A DNA stretch of 64,000 bases from Hirundichthys speculiger (GCA_018398805.1 JAGFBZ010001924.1:1-64000), one strand, 5' to 3'. Counted from the first letter of the stretch, positions 1-11,030 are shown. The notes: a model not told the origin generated them from the letters alone. Numbers and translations are program-made.

Positions 1-420
1 ATGATTATTGCTTAGACATGTGGCTTTGCACATACCGCCTAAAATATAATCTCTTGGTTGAATAAAGAAAGCCTCATGGATAGAGAGACTGACTGAGACA
101 GAAGTCCATAGGTCTGTCAGTGAAAGCATTTTCTGACTGTTTTAGGTAAAGCATTCATTTATGAACCATGTGCCAACATCAGTGTTGGGCAAGTTCACTT
201 TCTACTTGAACTAGTTAAGTTCATAGTTCACAGAAATGAAATCAAAATAGTTCAGTTCACCATTTCAGAAAATGAACGAAATAGTTCCTTTTTTGTTCTT
301 TTTTTAAATTATTTTTTAATGTTGCTGCAATCAATCATCTGTCAAAATGATTGCCACTGCCCATATACTACACCACCACAAACAGCAATTATTTTATCCA
401 TTATATCTGTCGAAAACTAT

Positions 421-1218
421 GGGCCAGATCGTACACTTCCCGCTACCCACAAATTGCGGGTTTAGGAACCTCCACTTACCGCTAATGCAATCCTCCGCTC
501 CCTAAAGCCGCTACCCGCTATGCCGACTCCCTTACTCACTTTAGAGGTGTGGCAATGGGCGTGACTTTTGCCCTTTCTGCAAACTCGGTATCTTGCGATT
601 GCGTGTTGCGTGTAGCGGGTGGTCGGACCACCCGCTACACGCAACCTGCATGTCGGCGCGTACAAGACTGGTCCAAATGGCATCAATGTGCATCCATCTG
701 GTCACATGTGGATGTGCACAAACAGCTCTACCTCTCGAATTAACTCTTGTATAAAAAGCGTTATTTGGCCTCAGTTGAACTCCTGAGAAAATGGCAGAGA
801 TCGTCTTAAACGGCTTGCCATAGACGACCAGAGCGTGTTTACTGGGAGCGCACCAACTATCTGGGACTTTCAGGTAGCTGATAGGAATTGTCTGTGTAAA
901 AATATTTTTATGTATATATCAGTGCAGAGGAGGAGGAAGGAAGGAAGAGGAGGAAGCTCTACAGCAGAGTCCCAGACTGGATGAAAAGATGCTCCAAACA
1001 GGTTTAGAAACATGCTCTTAAAGGCAATGGCTACTGATGCACTAATTGCTTTAACAGGTGGAACGCCCTAACCACCCTATGCATAATGTAGAGGGTAGCG
1101 CAGGTGGGATAGCGGGTTTAGCAAGGTGGAAGATTGCGTTCTTTGTGGGGGAATGCCCCTCCTGCTACCCGCTATCCCTTAATAGTGGCTTTAGGAGGTT
1201 TGGAAGAAGATCGGGCCC
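421..1218 (+). mobile_element. Nested non-autonomous DNA transposon, PIF/Harbinger-like (copy 1)
   Basis: The ends are GGGCCAGATC and GATCGGGCCC, with TAT on each side, which suggests a 3-bp target duplication. A second copy lies at 27300-28166. Both copies carry the motif CCGCTACCCGC (or its complement) repeatedly near the ends and centre, and a shared internal stretch with TATAAAAAGC about 35 bp before ATGGCAGA. The superfamily is inferred from the 3-bp duplication and GGG ends only. Confidence 0.6.
605..645. repeat. Palindrome, 20-bp perfect arms, 1-nt centre
   Basis: The left arm at 605-624 and right arm at 626-645 are perfect reverse complements around a single G. It sits in the middle of the nested element. 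The second copy of that element keeps a degraded form of the same palindrome (about 27515-27550), so it belongs to the element. Confidence 0.9.
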
Positions 1219-1414
1219 TATGTGTACAATTCAGAATCGTAAACCAACCAGGGTTCACATTAGCATTGAAGGGACAGCCCATGTAAAACTTTCATCTTCT
1301 CTCTACAGTATATTAAAAATATGAGGAGAGACTTGCTGCCAAATGGTCTTTATTATAAGACAAAAACAGGTCCTTAAGGTGCAAATGTTTTTTTTCCCCC
1401 ATTTCAATATTTCA

Positions 1415-1459
1415 ATCCCTGACTCCAAAGATTACACTGTAATCTTTGGAGTCAGGGAT
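1415..1459. repeat. Palindrome, 22-bp perfect arms, 1-nt centre
   Basis: The left arm at 1415-1436 and right arm at 1438-1459 are perfect reverse complements around a single C. It lies in the outer hAT element, outside the nested one. Confidence 0.9.
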
Positions 1460-1818
1460 CGGGGCGCTCCTCTGGCTCTGGGTGACTGGAGCTTTCATCT
1501 TCCTCCATGCTTGTTTTAAACGTTTGATGACGCAATTGTCAGCGTGACAGAAGCGACAGCCATGTCGCCATGTTTGATTGCTTTCCTCAGATACATATCA
1601 GGCTCGTTTGTGGTGTATTTTAAACGGGTTTGCTGGGAACCTGGCACGGTTTTGACTGTGCTTGAACTTTGAAAGAGCGTCGTTCACAATTGCCCAAATG
1701 AACTCGTTCACACCCGACGCTCGTCAAGGGGAAAAAGAGGGCGTTCAGTTCACGTTCGCACAGAATATGAACTAGTTTGTGAACTTTCGTTCAATGAACG
1801 CGTTCAGGTACAACACTA

Positions 1819-3177
1819 GCCAACCTATATGAATGTCAAAACCACCGCAGATAAAGAGTCAGTGTGTGAAACATTGTTACATGAATTGCACCTAACATAA
1901 TAACTCACTAATTACTCAAAAAAAGTGGTGACAGTGAAAAAAAAAAACAAAAAAAAAGACCCCATTCAGACCTCGCATTAAAATGCATCCCAGGAAATCC
2001 GATTACAAGTGGCCAACGCTGATGCCAGGCTTAGACAAATTCCAGGATGGATTAAGAATCGATCGGGAGTTGAAGAATGAACATATAGATACGGTGTTAT
2101 AATAATCCTTCAGAATCACGTTTGGGTTTTCTTGACCAGACAGAGAAGGTTGCAGGCTCCGGCCTGAGCGGGGACCAGATGTCTCTACAGTTACAAGGCC
2201 TTACGTTTATAAGAAACTGTTGTTCTTTGGGAACTTTCTCGCACCTTCTTTAATCTTTTTGCTAACACCTAAATGAATTGTGGTGTCCCACACACCATGA
2301 TCTGCAACCGTCTGACCTCTTGCATTTCACTGGAATTAAACTTCCTGAAAACTAAAGTGAGTCTCAAGTCTTTACTTTCAGTCTTAGAGATGTAGTCGCA
2401 GAGACGTGGGCATATATAAAGAATACTCTCAGCAGAGCAGTCTTTTGAAGGCGGTCTGGGACACCCGTGTCCACATTCTCTTCACTGTATGAACATGAAA
2501 GCATCCTGGGATGATACAGGGGCCACCTAAAGAAAAAAACACCGTCGTCGACGTGGCTGATGAATCATTGAGAGAAAAAGTTAGGAACAAAGTTTGTCGC
2601 TGAACTTCTTCGTCTTGATATTTTTGCCTTACTTCTTCACTTTCCTTTCTTTAGAGTTCTGCGAGTTAGAATCAGATATTTCCAGCTTGTGCCTTTGACA
2701 ATTAAAAATAGTGATGCGCTTGTTTATTTGCATGTGTAAGCAGGAAGGTTAGATCCGGTCAGTCAAGATGCATCTGTGAACATGTTTTAATGTGGGAACA
2801 AACACGCCAAGCCCCGGCCACCTGTGACTGGATTTATCTGGACACATGCTAATGCCAGGTCTGAAAGTTCCCCAAAGAGCTGGTGTTAGTCTCCCTTAGG
2901 CCACTACAGTAACATGTGAACCCTCTTTAGCCCAACACCAGGGGAGAACTAGCATAGAAAATTCACCGTCTGCAGCTTGAAAACAGCTTTGGACCATTTT
3001 CTTTAGACCCTTTACAATGTCAACAGTGTTTTATTTCAGGTTTTTTATGAAATGTTTTCTCGACCAAAACAGTGTGTGAAAAGCTCCTTCACAGTCTCAG
3101 AAAAACTTTGAGGCTGTTCACTGATCATGTCCAGTTCAGAGAGAGAGAGGGAGAAAAAAAAAAAATTTGCTCTAAAA
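1819..3177. other. No recognisable feature
   Basis: This stretch is non-coding and lies within or beyond the ephb1 intron that follows exon 10. I see no conserved coding, no RNA gene and no clear transposon end. Confidence 0.6.
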
Positions 3178-3923
3178 CAGGGGTGTCAGACTCATTTTCA
3201 CTGAGGGCCACATCAGCATCATGGTTGCCATCAAAGAGCCAGATTGACAGCATAAATGTAACAAAATGCAATATAAATCAAAATAAATTAAACTACACCT
3301 TGTTAAATAACGGTTTCTCTATTTATTATGTATTCAAGTGTAAAATATCTAACTCATTATCATATTAAACTCAGGGTTTGTGGTTGTAAACCTGCTCTCG
3401 CACACATGATGGTTAGAAGTGGAAGTGATTCTTTGTTTTTCTTGTGGGCTAAATTTAGCATATTTAGCTCCGTGTTTGCTGTCAAAACGCCGACGTAGAT
3501 TATGCTCTTTCACGACTGACACCGCCTCATAACACAAAAGACAGGCCTACTGTTTCTTCACCTTGAGGTACAAACTTGTATTCGTTTCCCCGTCTTCATG
3601 AAACTGCCTTCTTTGTGCATCAAATTTCCTTTTCTTGGACATGTTAGGGCTAGTTTGTAGAGGTTTTTCTCAAGTCCATCAGTTCTGAAAATTGTCTTGA
3701 TGTTTGCTCATGGTTATATACTGTTATCATTGTGGGTGACGACGAAATGTATTATGGGAAATGTAGTTTATTGTCAATATGCGCTTTAAAGTGGCGTAAG
3801 CCTATTTTAAGTCTTAAACTATTGCTTTAAATTTGAAGCTAATAATGCACAAGCTCTCGAGGGCCACATAAAATGACGTGACGGGCCACATTTGGCCCAC
3901 GGGCCTTGCGTTTGACACATGTG
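3178..3923 (-). mobile_element. Non-autonomous hAT element with transposase remnant (copy 1)
   Basis: The element starts CAGGGGTGTCAGACTC and ends GTTTGACACATGTG. It is flanked by ctctaaaa (3170-3177) and ttctaaaa (3924-3931), an 8-bp duplication with one mismatch. On the minus strand at about 3349-3537 it encodes a fragment with EAVSVVKEHNLRRRFDSKHG and KYAKFSPQEKQ. This resembles the N-terminal zinc-finger region of hAT transposases of the GTF2IRD2/Charlie type. The rest of the transposase is deleted. Confidence 0.8.
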
Positions 3924-3931
3924 TTCTAAAA

Positions 3932-6900
3932 GGTCACACTGAAGGACGGCTGAGTATCCAGTCATCACCCAGACAGAGAGAAACTTCCTGGAAGATATTC
4001 ACTGAGCATTTCCTTGTTTGTTTAAGTTGTACAGCTCCTGTCTTGTCCGTTTGTGAATGTCAGACACAGTTCCTAAACATTTTTTTTTATATAATTTTTT
4101 TTACATATTCAATTGTTCTGAAAGGAAATGCAGCTTAAAAAGTTTAAACAATCCTGTGAGTGTGTCATTGCTGTAGTTGAGCTTCAACTGCATCTGTATT
4201 TATAAGTCTGGTGACTTGATAAGACTTTAAAACCAAAAAAATAGGTCATTTCTCAAGAAATGATTCAGAGACTCAGAGACAGAGACTCTAAGGTAAAAAA
4301 TCTTTAAATTCTTTTAAACGCTTTTCCCTTCCGGTGACCCCTGAACGATGAGCCGTTCAGATTCACAGGGTCCTACGACATCACAGACCCTGATCAGAGT
4401 AGCGTTATCCAGCGTACCCATCTTAATCTCCAAACAACTTTGAATCGTGCCGCATTTACTGAACCTTCAAAGTGGGTAGCACAAAGCTGTAACACCAATT
4501 TCAAAAGAGGCCCATGACACAGGGTAGAAGGTTGAAGTCAGATTGTTTGGCTGAGTCAGACCCTTAAAACTGGTTTTGACCAAAAAGGTGTCACAGAAAT
4601 TAAAATAAGATTTCCAGAAATATTCTCAAATCGTAAAAAGAGGTCATTTGCCTCCTTCATACCTCTTTGATTTCTTCAGCAACAGTGAAGTTGATCAAGT
4701 CAGCTACAATGAATGATGAACTTCTTGGTTAGAGTAAAAAGTTCCTTTCTGTGGGTTCCTTTAGTATAAATAAATGCAGAAGTATGCAGCCGAGGGACAT
4801 GAAAATTGAATATCTTTTCAAAATAAAAGTCCTCACCTCAGAGATAAAAATCGGTCCGTGAATAATGGATGAGTGATGGGAATTAGATGACAAGCTGTGG
4901 CGTACTTTCTCGCTGTGATCTCTGCTCCACATCTCACTGCTCATTAAAAACTATCTAGCGCCGCTGACGAAAATCAGATGAAGCACAGACAGATGGAGAG
5001 CAGGGTAGAAGAAAAGAATGGAAAGAGGATAGGAAACGAAGGAGAGATGATGCAGTGTAAAGGGTAGGAGAATAAAATAAGACAGGGCTGATAATAAGGG
5101 AGAGGAAGGATGGATGGCTGAATGGATGGGGACAAAACAGTAATTTTCACTGAGAGAGGCAAATCCCAGTGACATGTCACTTCTTTTCTCAAAAACAGAG
5201 GAGGTCAAGGAAAGAATGGAGCATCAAACAAAAGATTTATTTGTTTTGTTATCAGTTCTTATCTTCAATCAACAGTATATCTATATATACTGCTGGTAAA
5301 GAACTGTGAGACGAGATATTTGCTCCTCTGTGTTATAAATTAATGCTTTCCATCACTCGTCTTCAGTCAAACAAAGTGCACTTTGTGAAGGACATTTCTT
5401 ACAGTGTGAGTGATAGTGATAGGGAACAAGGAAAAGAGAGGGTGTTATCTCAGAGGGAGGGAACAAGGGGGTAAGGTGGGATATTTTTATTATCTCCTTA
5501 GGGCGCTTTCTTCTTCTTTTATCCTCACTTCTCAATCCGTTATTCAGTTTTCCCACACTTGGTTCTTTGGTTAGCAGTTGGAAAGCTAAAACTCTGGAGG
5601 CACCGAATCACAGAGGGAGTTGAAGACCGGGCGAAGTATCCAAAGGAAAATCGAGAGGATAAACAAGAAGTAAAACAGCTGTAGTTAACGCCTGACTTTT
5701 TGTTCGAATGCGAGTCATTCAGGCCTCGAAAGGCTCAACGTTTGGCTACATCTCATACCATCCAGACTCATATTTTACCTCCGCCCTCCCACTGTCATTT
5801 TCATTCCTCCTCTGTCACCTCTGGGTGAGGTGAGAGACCTTTTCCCTGAGAAAAATAAAGCGCAAAATGAAGGGATTAGCCTTCCAAAGTGGCTCCACAG
5901 ACTAAGACCCTAAGCACATACTTGAAGTGTTGAGGGTCAGGATCAGGTTCGTGACCTTTAGCAGCCTGAGCTCAATGGCCATTTGAGTTTGATCCTGGGT
6001 TAATAAGTTAGGAGTTAAAAACATCTCGAGTGAAAACATTCCTCAGTCTAATGTGAGATGAAGCTGACTTAAAGGCAAATATTGTATGAAATAAATGTAA
6101 AAGAACCTGCACGAGACGAAGAAGGAAGTCCAACTAGGCAACAGAGCAATATGGTTTCATATGCTATACTGAAGTACATATTTACAGATATTTAAATCAC
6201 TTAATAAGCAACTAACTCTTTTTTTTTCTTTAAATTTTACCTGCAATTTCTCACAACTTCTTCGATATGTAATGGAAATATTTTTAAGCACTAGACTAAA
6301 AGAATCCAAATGAGTGTAATTGCACAATACTTCATTAATCCCCAAAGGGAAATAATAGTGTTGCAGCGTAAAGGTTACAAACTGCCGGATAGTAGGGCCT
6401 GCTTGAAATCTCCAGAGCTCATCACGAATGTAGTAAAGTGTTGAGTCCGTTGCCTGGCAACAGCCCTCTTGATGACGTCACATGCAGTTATCAGGTATCG
6501 GTCTAACTCTCAGTAGACAGCATGGACGGAAACATCTGGGGTCCTGCTCCTCCACAGTCATATGCCCAGGATTACACCGTCTACTGCTAACAAGCGCTGG
6601 AAGCACTCCTGCCCCACTTTTGTCGGTCTGACTGAAGACTTTTGTCCCGTTCTGTCGCCAGAAATCGATGTCGAGAGATCCCGGAGTTCAAAGCATGCTC
6701 CTGCAGCCATGTGTCTGAAAAACACGATACTTCCTGCTGTCTCTTCCCAGCGCTACAAGCTCATCCAAGCCACCTCCCAGGGATAGCACTCTGTGATGTG
6801 CAAGGGGAGAACCTCTTCATCTTTCTTCTCCTCTACATCCTTGAGCTCTCCTCTTCAACTGACCTGCATTTGACATCTGTTTTCTGATCATTAGTTGATC

Positions 6901-7059
6901 TTTGGAAAGCTCATGCTGGTGCTAACACATGTAAGTAACTGTCTGGTCTCATGGCTAATGATCATCTGTATTTTCAAAGCCTTTTTCTAGTCTCGTTGGC
7001 CACTCAGAGGACTTTAACATTACAAGTCACATTCACCCATCCACACACTCTCATACACC
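3932..7059. other. Mostly featureless intronic/flanking DNA
   Basis: No gene is recognised. It contains a low-copy repeat at 4374-4513 shared with 21556-21690, a purine-rich tract around 4980-5120, and an X-box/CRE pair at 6449-6480. Short ORFs at about 6560-6890 show no domain. Confidence 0.5.
6449..6480. promoter_or_regulatory. Composite X-box (RFX) and CRE palindromes
   Basis: GTTGCCTGGCAAC at 6449-6461 is a palindromic RFX-type X-box. TGACGTCA at 6473-6480 is a perfect cAMP-response element. They are 11 bp apart. In vertebrates this combination occurs in ciliary and MHC class II-type promoters and in testis/neural enhancers. An ATG about 40 bp downstream opens only a 22-codon frame. Whether the site is bound is unknown. 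Confidence 0.5.
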
Positions 7060-9567
7060 CAAAAGTGGCAAAAGAAAATATATGTGAACCCATTTAAATG
7101 AACTAGTTGCATAAGAATGTGATCTGTTTTTCATCTAAGACACAATAACAGACTAACGCACTGCTAAAGGCAGATCTTGATGTCTCTGTTCTTTCGAATT
7201 ACAGACCGATTTCCTTTCCTGTCAAAAGTTTTAGAAAAGCTAGTTTATGAACAACTGCAGTCATATCGTGACCTTTATGGTGTCTCAGAGAAATACCAGT
7301 CTGGTTTTAAAGTGTGCCACTGCACAGAATCAAGTCTGCTAAGAGTACTTAATGACCTGCTCTTGTCTGCAGATTCTGGTCTCTTGGTGCCCTTGAATCT
7401 TACTGCAGCCTTTGATACAGCAGACCATGACATTTTATTTTCATGACTAAACACTTGTGTGGGTGTCAAAGACACTGTCCTTAATTGGTTCAGGCCATAT
7501 TTGACTGACAGGAGTTTCTCTGTTTGTCTTTTCTAAAGCTGTGAGGTCCCACAAGGCTCCATTCTGGGTCCTGTTCTTTTTTCTCTGTACATGCTTCCTC
7601 TGAGCTCTATTTTTCAAAAGCATAACTTTTCATTTCACCATTTTGCTGTTGATTAATCTGTCCACACAGAGAAAGACTGACTGTATACAACCGTTGTTTG
7701 TTGTTAACCATGAGTTATCTTCCTGTGCCAAGGAAGAGAACTCATGGTTGGAGATAAACTACCTCAATTTGAATAAGAATGAGGCAAAAATTATTGTTTT
7801 TGGTCAGGCAGGGATTTTAGATGGGCACGGCAGTGTGATTGGCCAATTATCTATGAACTGTAAGCAATTTGTGAGAAATCTCTGAGTAATTTTTGACTCT
7901 CTTTTTAAATATGATAAACGGATAAGCTCAGTGTTTGAAATGAGCTTTTTTCATCTTCGGCTCTAAAGTAAAGTTCTGTTGTTGCTTCAAAGTTGTGGAA
8001 CAGTCTGCCTTTTAATATAAGAACTTCCCAGAACACTGACCATTTTAAACCATTATTAAAAACACATTTTTTCTCTCTGGTGTTTGCGCCATCTTGAGCA
8101 TGATACCTTGGCTTTTATTGTGTATATATGTGTTATTCATATGTTATTTATCTTCTATTTATTGTTTTACTATAGCACTGCTGTTTTTTTTTAAATTCTA
8201 GTAGATATTACTGCTTTGGTTTATTTTTAGTCTTTTTGTTTCATTAGGTTTTCTTCGTTATATTTTAGGGATTTTTTTTTTCATTTGTTTTAGCTTGTAC
8301 AGCACTTTTGTCAACTCAGACTGTTTTATAAGTGCTTTAGAAATAAACTTGACTTGACTAAACTGATAACACACAAACACTGATCATTTCTTGTGTCTTT
8401 ATCAAGCACACGCATTAAACATCGACAGTGAAGCCTGAATTTAATAGCTGATCAAACCTTCTTTCGGCAACAGTGACTTCAAGCTTTTTGGACATTTGTA
8501 GGATGTCTGGTGTCATTCTACAGCATCTCTGTTGAGTTATGGTCTGGGCTCTGAATGGGCCACTCCAAACGGCTGAATTTCTATTTCTGGAGCCATTCCA
8601 TGGTGTATTTATTTTAATTCATAGGCTGCATCATCCAACTTCAGCTAATTCTGAGCTGGTGGGCAGCCAGCCTGACATTCTCCTGTAGGAGATTTTGGTA
8701 AGCTTCATTTCCCCTCAATGATGTGAAGCAGACCAGGCCCTGAGGCAGCAAAGCAAGCCCCAATCATGATGCTCCCTTCACCGTACTTCGCTGCTGGGAT
8801 GATTTTTTTTTTTTATTTTTTTTTTATGTGTGTGTTAATAAACTGGGCTCTTTTTCTGCCCTACATACTGATGAGGATTAAATCTTTGAATGGTCCACAA
8901 AACATTTCCCAAGTCGCACTGCAGAGCGGAAGAAAAATCAACAGAGAGAGAGCAGTGACCTCCTCTGTGGCGTTCTGTCATGAACAGAGATGTTTGCCAG
9001 TTGCAACATTGTCTTCATATGTTTAGTTTTTACTTGTTGAGTTTTTTCTTTCACTCGTTGAGGACACTATATTGTGTCTTTTTCTAGTAATCTGGTTCGA
9101 GCTCTCTTATCGAGGGGGAACAGCCACAGTACTAAACTGTGTCTTTTTTATATTTGTCCGGACTGATACTGTAAATGCCCAAATACTGAGATTACAATGT
9201 ATTCTTCGCCAAACCTATGCAGATCACATTATCAAATACTTCTTATGAAGAGAAAACTAAAAATGTTTAAGTGTCTATTGTCGCTCAGAGTAGTTCTAAG
9301 CAACATTTTTAAACTCACTTGTGTGTAAACTGTTGACTTAAGTTAGCTTTAGCTTGAACTTGCTTGAAGTGTCTGTTGGCTCACTTTCTTTTTCCTCAGA
9401 CACTGTGAATGCTTCATGGGTTAAATTAACACATGAGAAGGTAGATCTGTCACATTGTGTCTGTCCATTACTTTGACTTAGATGATGTTCGGTTCACATT
9501 TTATGACAAATTACTGCAGAAAACCAGTTGATTTTCATGAGGTTCACATATTTTTTTCTTGCCGAGA
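7060..9567 (-). mobile_element. Tc1-like transposon relic, split by a LINE
   Basis: The left end (about 7060, AGTGGCAAAAGAAAATATA then TGTGAACCC) and right end (about 9540-9567, GGTTCACATA then CTTGCCGAG) are inverted and match a common fish Tc1-like family. The left subterminal part stops near 7168 and resumes at 8358 with TAAACTGATAACACACAAAC. Bases 8460-9030 are the reverse complement of decayed Tc1 transposase, with many stops and indels. Outer boundaries are approximate. Confidence 0.7.
7169..8357 (+). mobile_element. L2/Rex1-like LINE relic (reverse transcriptase fragment)
   Basis: From 7177 the plus strand encodes FLSKVLEKLVYEQLQSY, YQSGFKVCHCTESSLLRVLN and LNLTAAFDTADHDIL, the fingers/palm part of an L2-clade reverse transcriptase. 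A stop follows at 7444. In a shifted frame [12 protein letters not shown] continues at about 7546. The 3' end carries the CTTTAGAAATAAACTTGACT tail. It is flanked by a possible 5-bp duplication CTAAA and interrupts the Tc1-like element around it. Confidence 0.8.
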
Positions 9568-10309
9568 TTCGGACCTCAACAGTTAATGACAAGGTTGGAT
9601 AATTTTGTGTCTTCAAATGCTGCAAAAAACATTTCATAAAAGCCCTTTATGAACTTGTGTTGTTTAATAAAAGAGAAGAAGGTGAATAGATCCGTGGTGT
9701 ACTGCCAGTCACTTCATCTCAGTTACTGTTAGTAACCATTCCAAGTTTCTTTCAGGCTTTTTTCCCCTTTCTGTTGTTTTTTTTTTTTTTTCATTTATCA
9801 GCTAAAATGTAACAAAAAAAAAGAAATCTGATAAAGCTTTGACGTCGACCTTTGTTGTTTGCAAAACATCATAGACTTTCCCCGCTGAGAAGGCAAACAG
9901 CAAAAAAGAATGCAGAAAGACAGTTTTAATTAATTCTTGTGAAAGTTTTCAGCATGAATAAAACATATTTTCCTCACTTCAAAGGAAAAAAAATAGAGCG
10001 AAAATCATAAATTGGCATTGTGGGTTTCCAGATATTTCCCATCGACACAAAAATGCGTTTTCCACAGTCGGCTAATTTGTATTTGTTTTATCAAGAAATA
10101 GTTGGCCTGATGGTAAACAGATGTTTTTGTTTGTAGCATGAAAACACACGATCAAACGGAATGATTGCAGAAATGTCAAACTCACATTAAAATACGCCTG
10201 TTTTCAATTTAGTCCTTTTTTTTTTCATTTAACAGCTCATGAAAACAACACGATAGAGAAGACGGGCGAGCCTCAGTGTCAAAGGGGCTAATTCTATCAA
10301 AATATCTAC
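9568..10309. other. Intron after ephb1 exon 10, no recognised element
   Basis: AT-rich DNA with homopolymer runs. No kinase exon was recognised here or further left in the window. Confidence 0.6.
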
Positions 10310-10507
10310 CTGACCCGATGACTTCCTCTATTTTGACACACGAGGGGTCGATTTCTTTGGCAAACTCCCGAACCGCCTCGTTGGGGTCTTCATAGGTAAA
10401 AGGGTCGATATAGATCTTGACCCCTGGTGAACTGCGACCCTCGGACAGGGTGGGAAAGGTCACGGTGGGCGTTGGAGCGTTGAACATGTCTGGTCTCAGA
10501 TTAACAT
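10310..10507 (-). CDS. ephb1: ephb1 exon 10: juxtamembrane regulatory segment and kinase start
   Basis: This 198-bp exon follows the acceptor TTTCTCTGCAG. It begins [20 protein letters not shown] and [10 protein letters not shown], then [19 protein letters not shown] and [16 protein letters not shown], leaving in phase 1 at donor [16 protein letters not shown] holds the two juxtamembrane tyrosines whose phosphorylation relieves kinase autoinhibition in the family. VIGSG begins the glycine-rich loop. About 24 residues before GRSSPGV have no counterpart in mammalian EphB1 as I recall. If the following intron is retained, the frame runs about 30 more codons to a stop near 10209. Confidence 0.96.
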
Positions 10508-10594
10508 CTGCAGAGAAAGTAACAGAAGACACATTTCAAAGAATACTGGAGATGTTCACTTATATAACAGAGGAATAGGTGTAAGTGTGCGCAC

Positions 10595-10656
10595 CTCCTC
10601 CGGTGTTGTACTGCTGCAGCTTGTCTCCATAAACGCTCTCCTTCAGCTGCCTCCTC
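10595..10656 (-). CDS. ephb1: ephb1 exon 9: juxtamembrane segment
   Basis: This 62-bp exon follows the acceptor TGACTCCAG. It encodes RRQLKESVYGDKLQQYNTGG before donor GTGCGC, leaving in phase 1. The tyrosines in SVYGDKLQQY match the EphB1 juxtamembrane KEAVYSDKLQHY region. The next intron, to exon 10, is only 87 bp. Confidence 0.93.
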
Positions 10657-10884
10657 CTGGAGTCAGAAACAAACACAGAGCGTCTGGGAAACGAGCGGTG
10701 AGTGGATTTACAGAGCAATCTGAAGTGATGCAAGAGCAAAATGCAAAGCAGCAATCTTCTTTCCAGAGACACAACAGCATGAGTGAGGACTTGAGAAGAT
10801 CTCTGACGTGGATTCATGACATTTGATGAATCAGTTCCAGCTTCTTAGCAAACAAACAAAGAGCAAATATTTAATATTTATTTA

Positions 10885-10893
10885 ATATATATA

Positions 10894-10931
<38 letters not shown>
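10885..10931. repeat. (TA)n microsatellite
   Basis: An almost uninterrupted TA dinucleotide run. Confidence 0.95.
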
Positions 10932-10934
<3 letters not shown>

Positions 10935-11030
10935 GTTCATTTTCTGTTACTCAATAGCTTTACTCTGTTGTTAAATGTATGATTTCATTTGGCTGATTTT
11001 GTAAATTCTCATTCATATATTCATATATAT

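Larger units (their letters stand above)
180..1818. mobile_element. Non-autonomous hAT-type element (outer)
   Basis: The element has ends CAGTGTTG and CAACACTA. It is flanked by 8-bp direct repeats, gccaacat at 172-179 and gccaacct at 1819-1826 (7 of 8 identical). The subterminal parts repeat the motif GTTCA/TGAAC many times. An 8-bp target duplication and short terminal repeats point to hAT. No transposase is recognisable. A second element (421-1218) sits inside it. Confidence 0.75.

Noticed and set aside
549..743. Open frame in the nested element, also present in the second copy
   Set aside because: Both copies read similar peptides (RLRVAG..T.RYT), but the frame spans a palindrome, is not conserved at the ends and matches no domain. 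It is likely a by-product of GC-rich repeats.
6562..6887. Two overlapping plus-strand open frames downstream of the X-box/CRE
   Set aside because: No domain, no good Kozak context and no supporting splice sites; kept only as context for the regulatory motif.
1..10309. Searched by eye for ephb1 kinase exons (EFGEV, HRDLAARN, DFGLSR motifs) on the minus strand
   Set aside because: None recognised; the kinase, SAM and tail exons probably lie outside the window. A profile search would be decisive.
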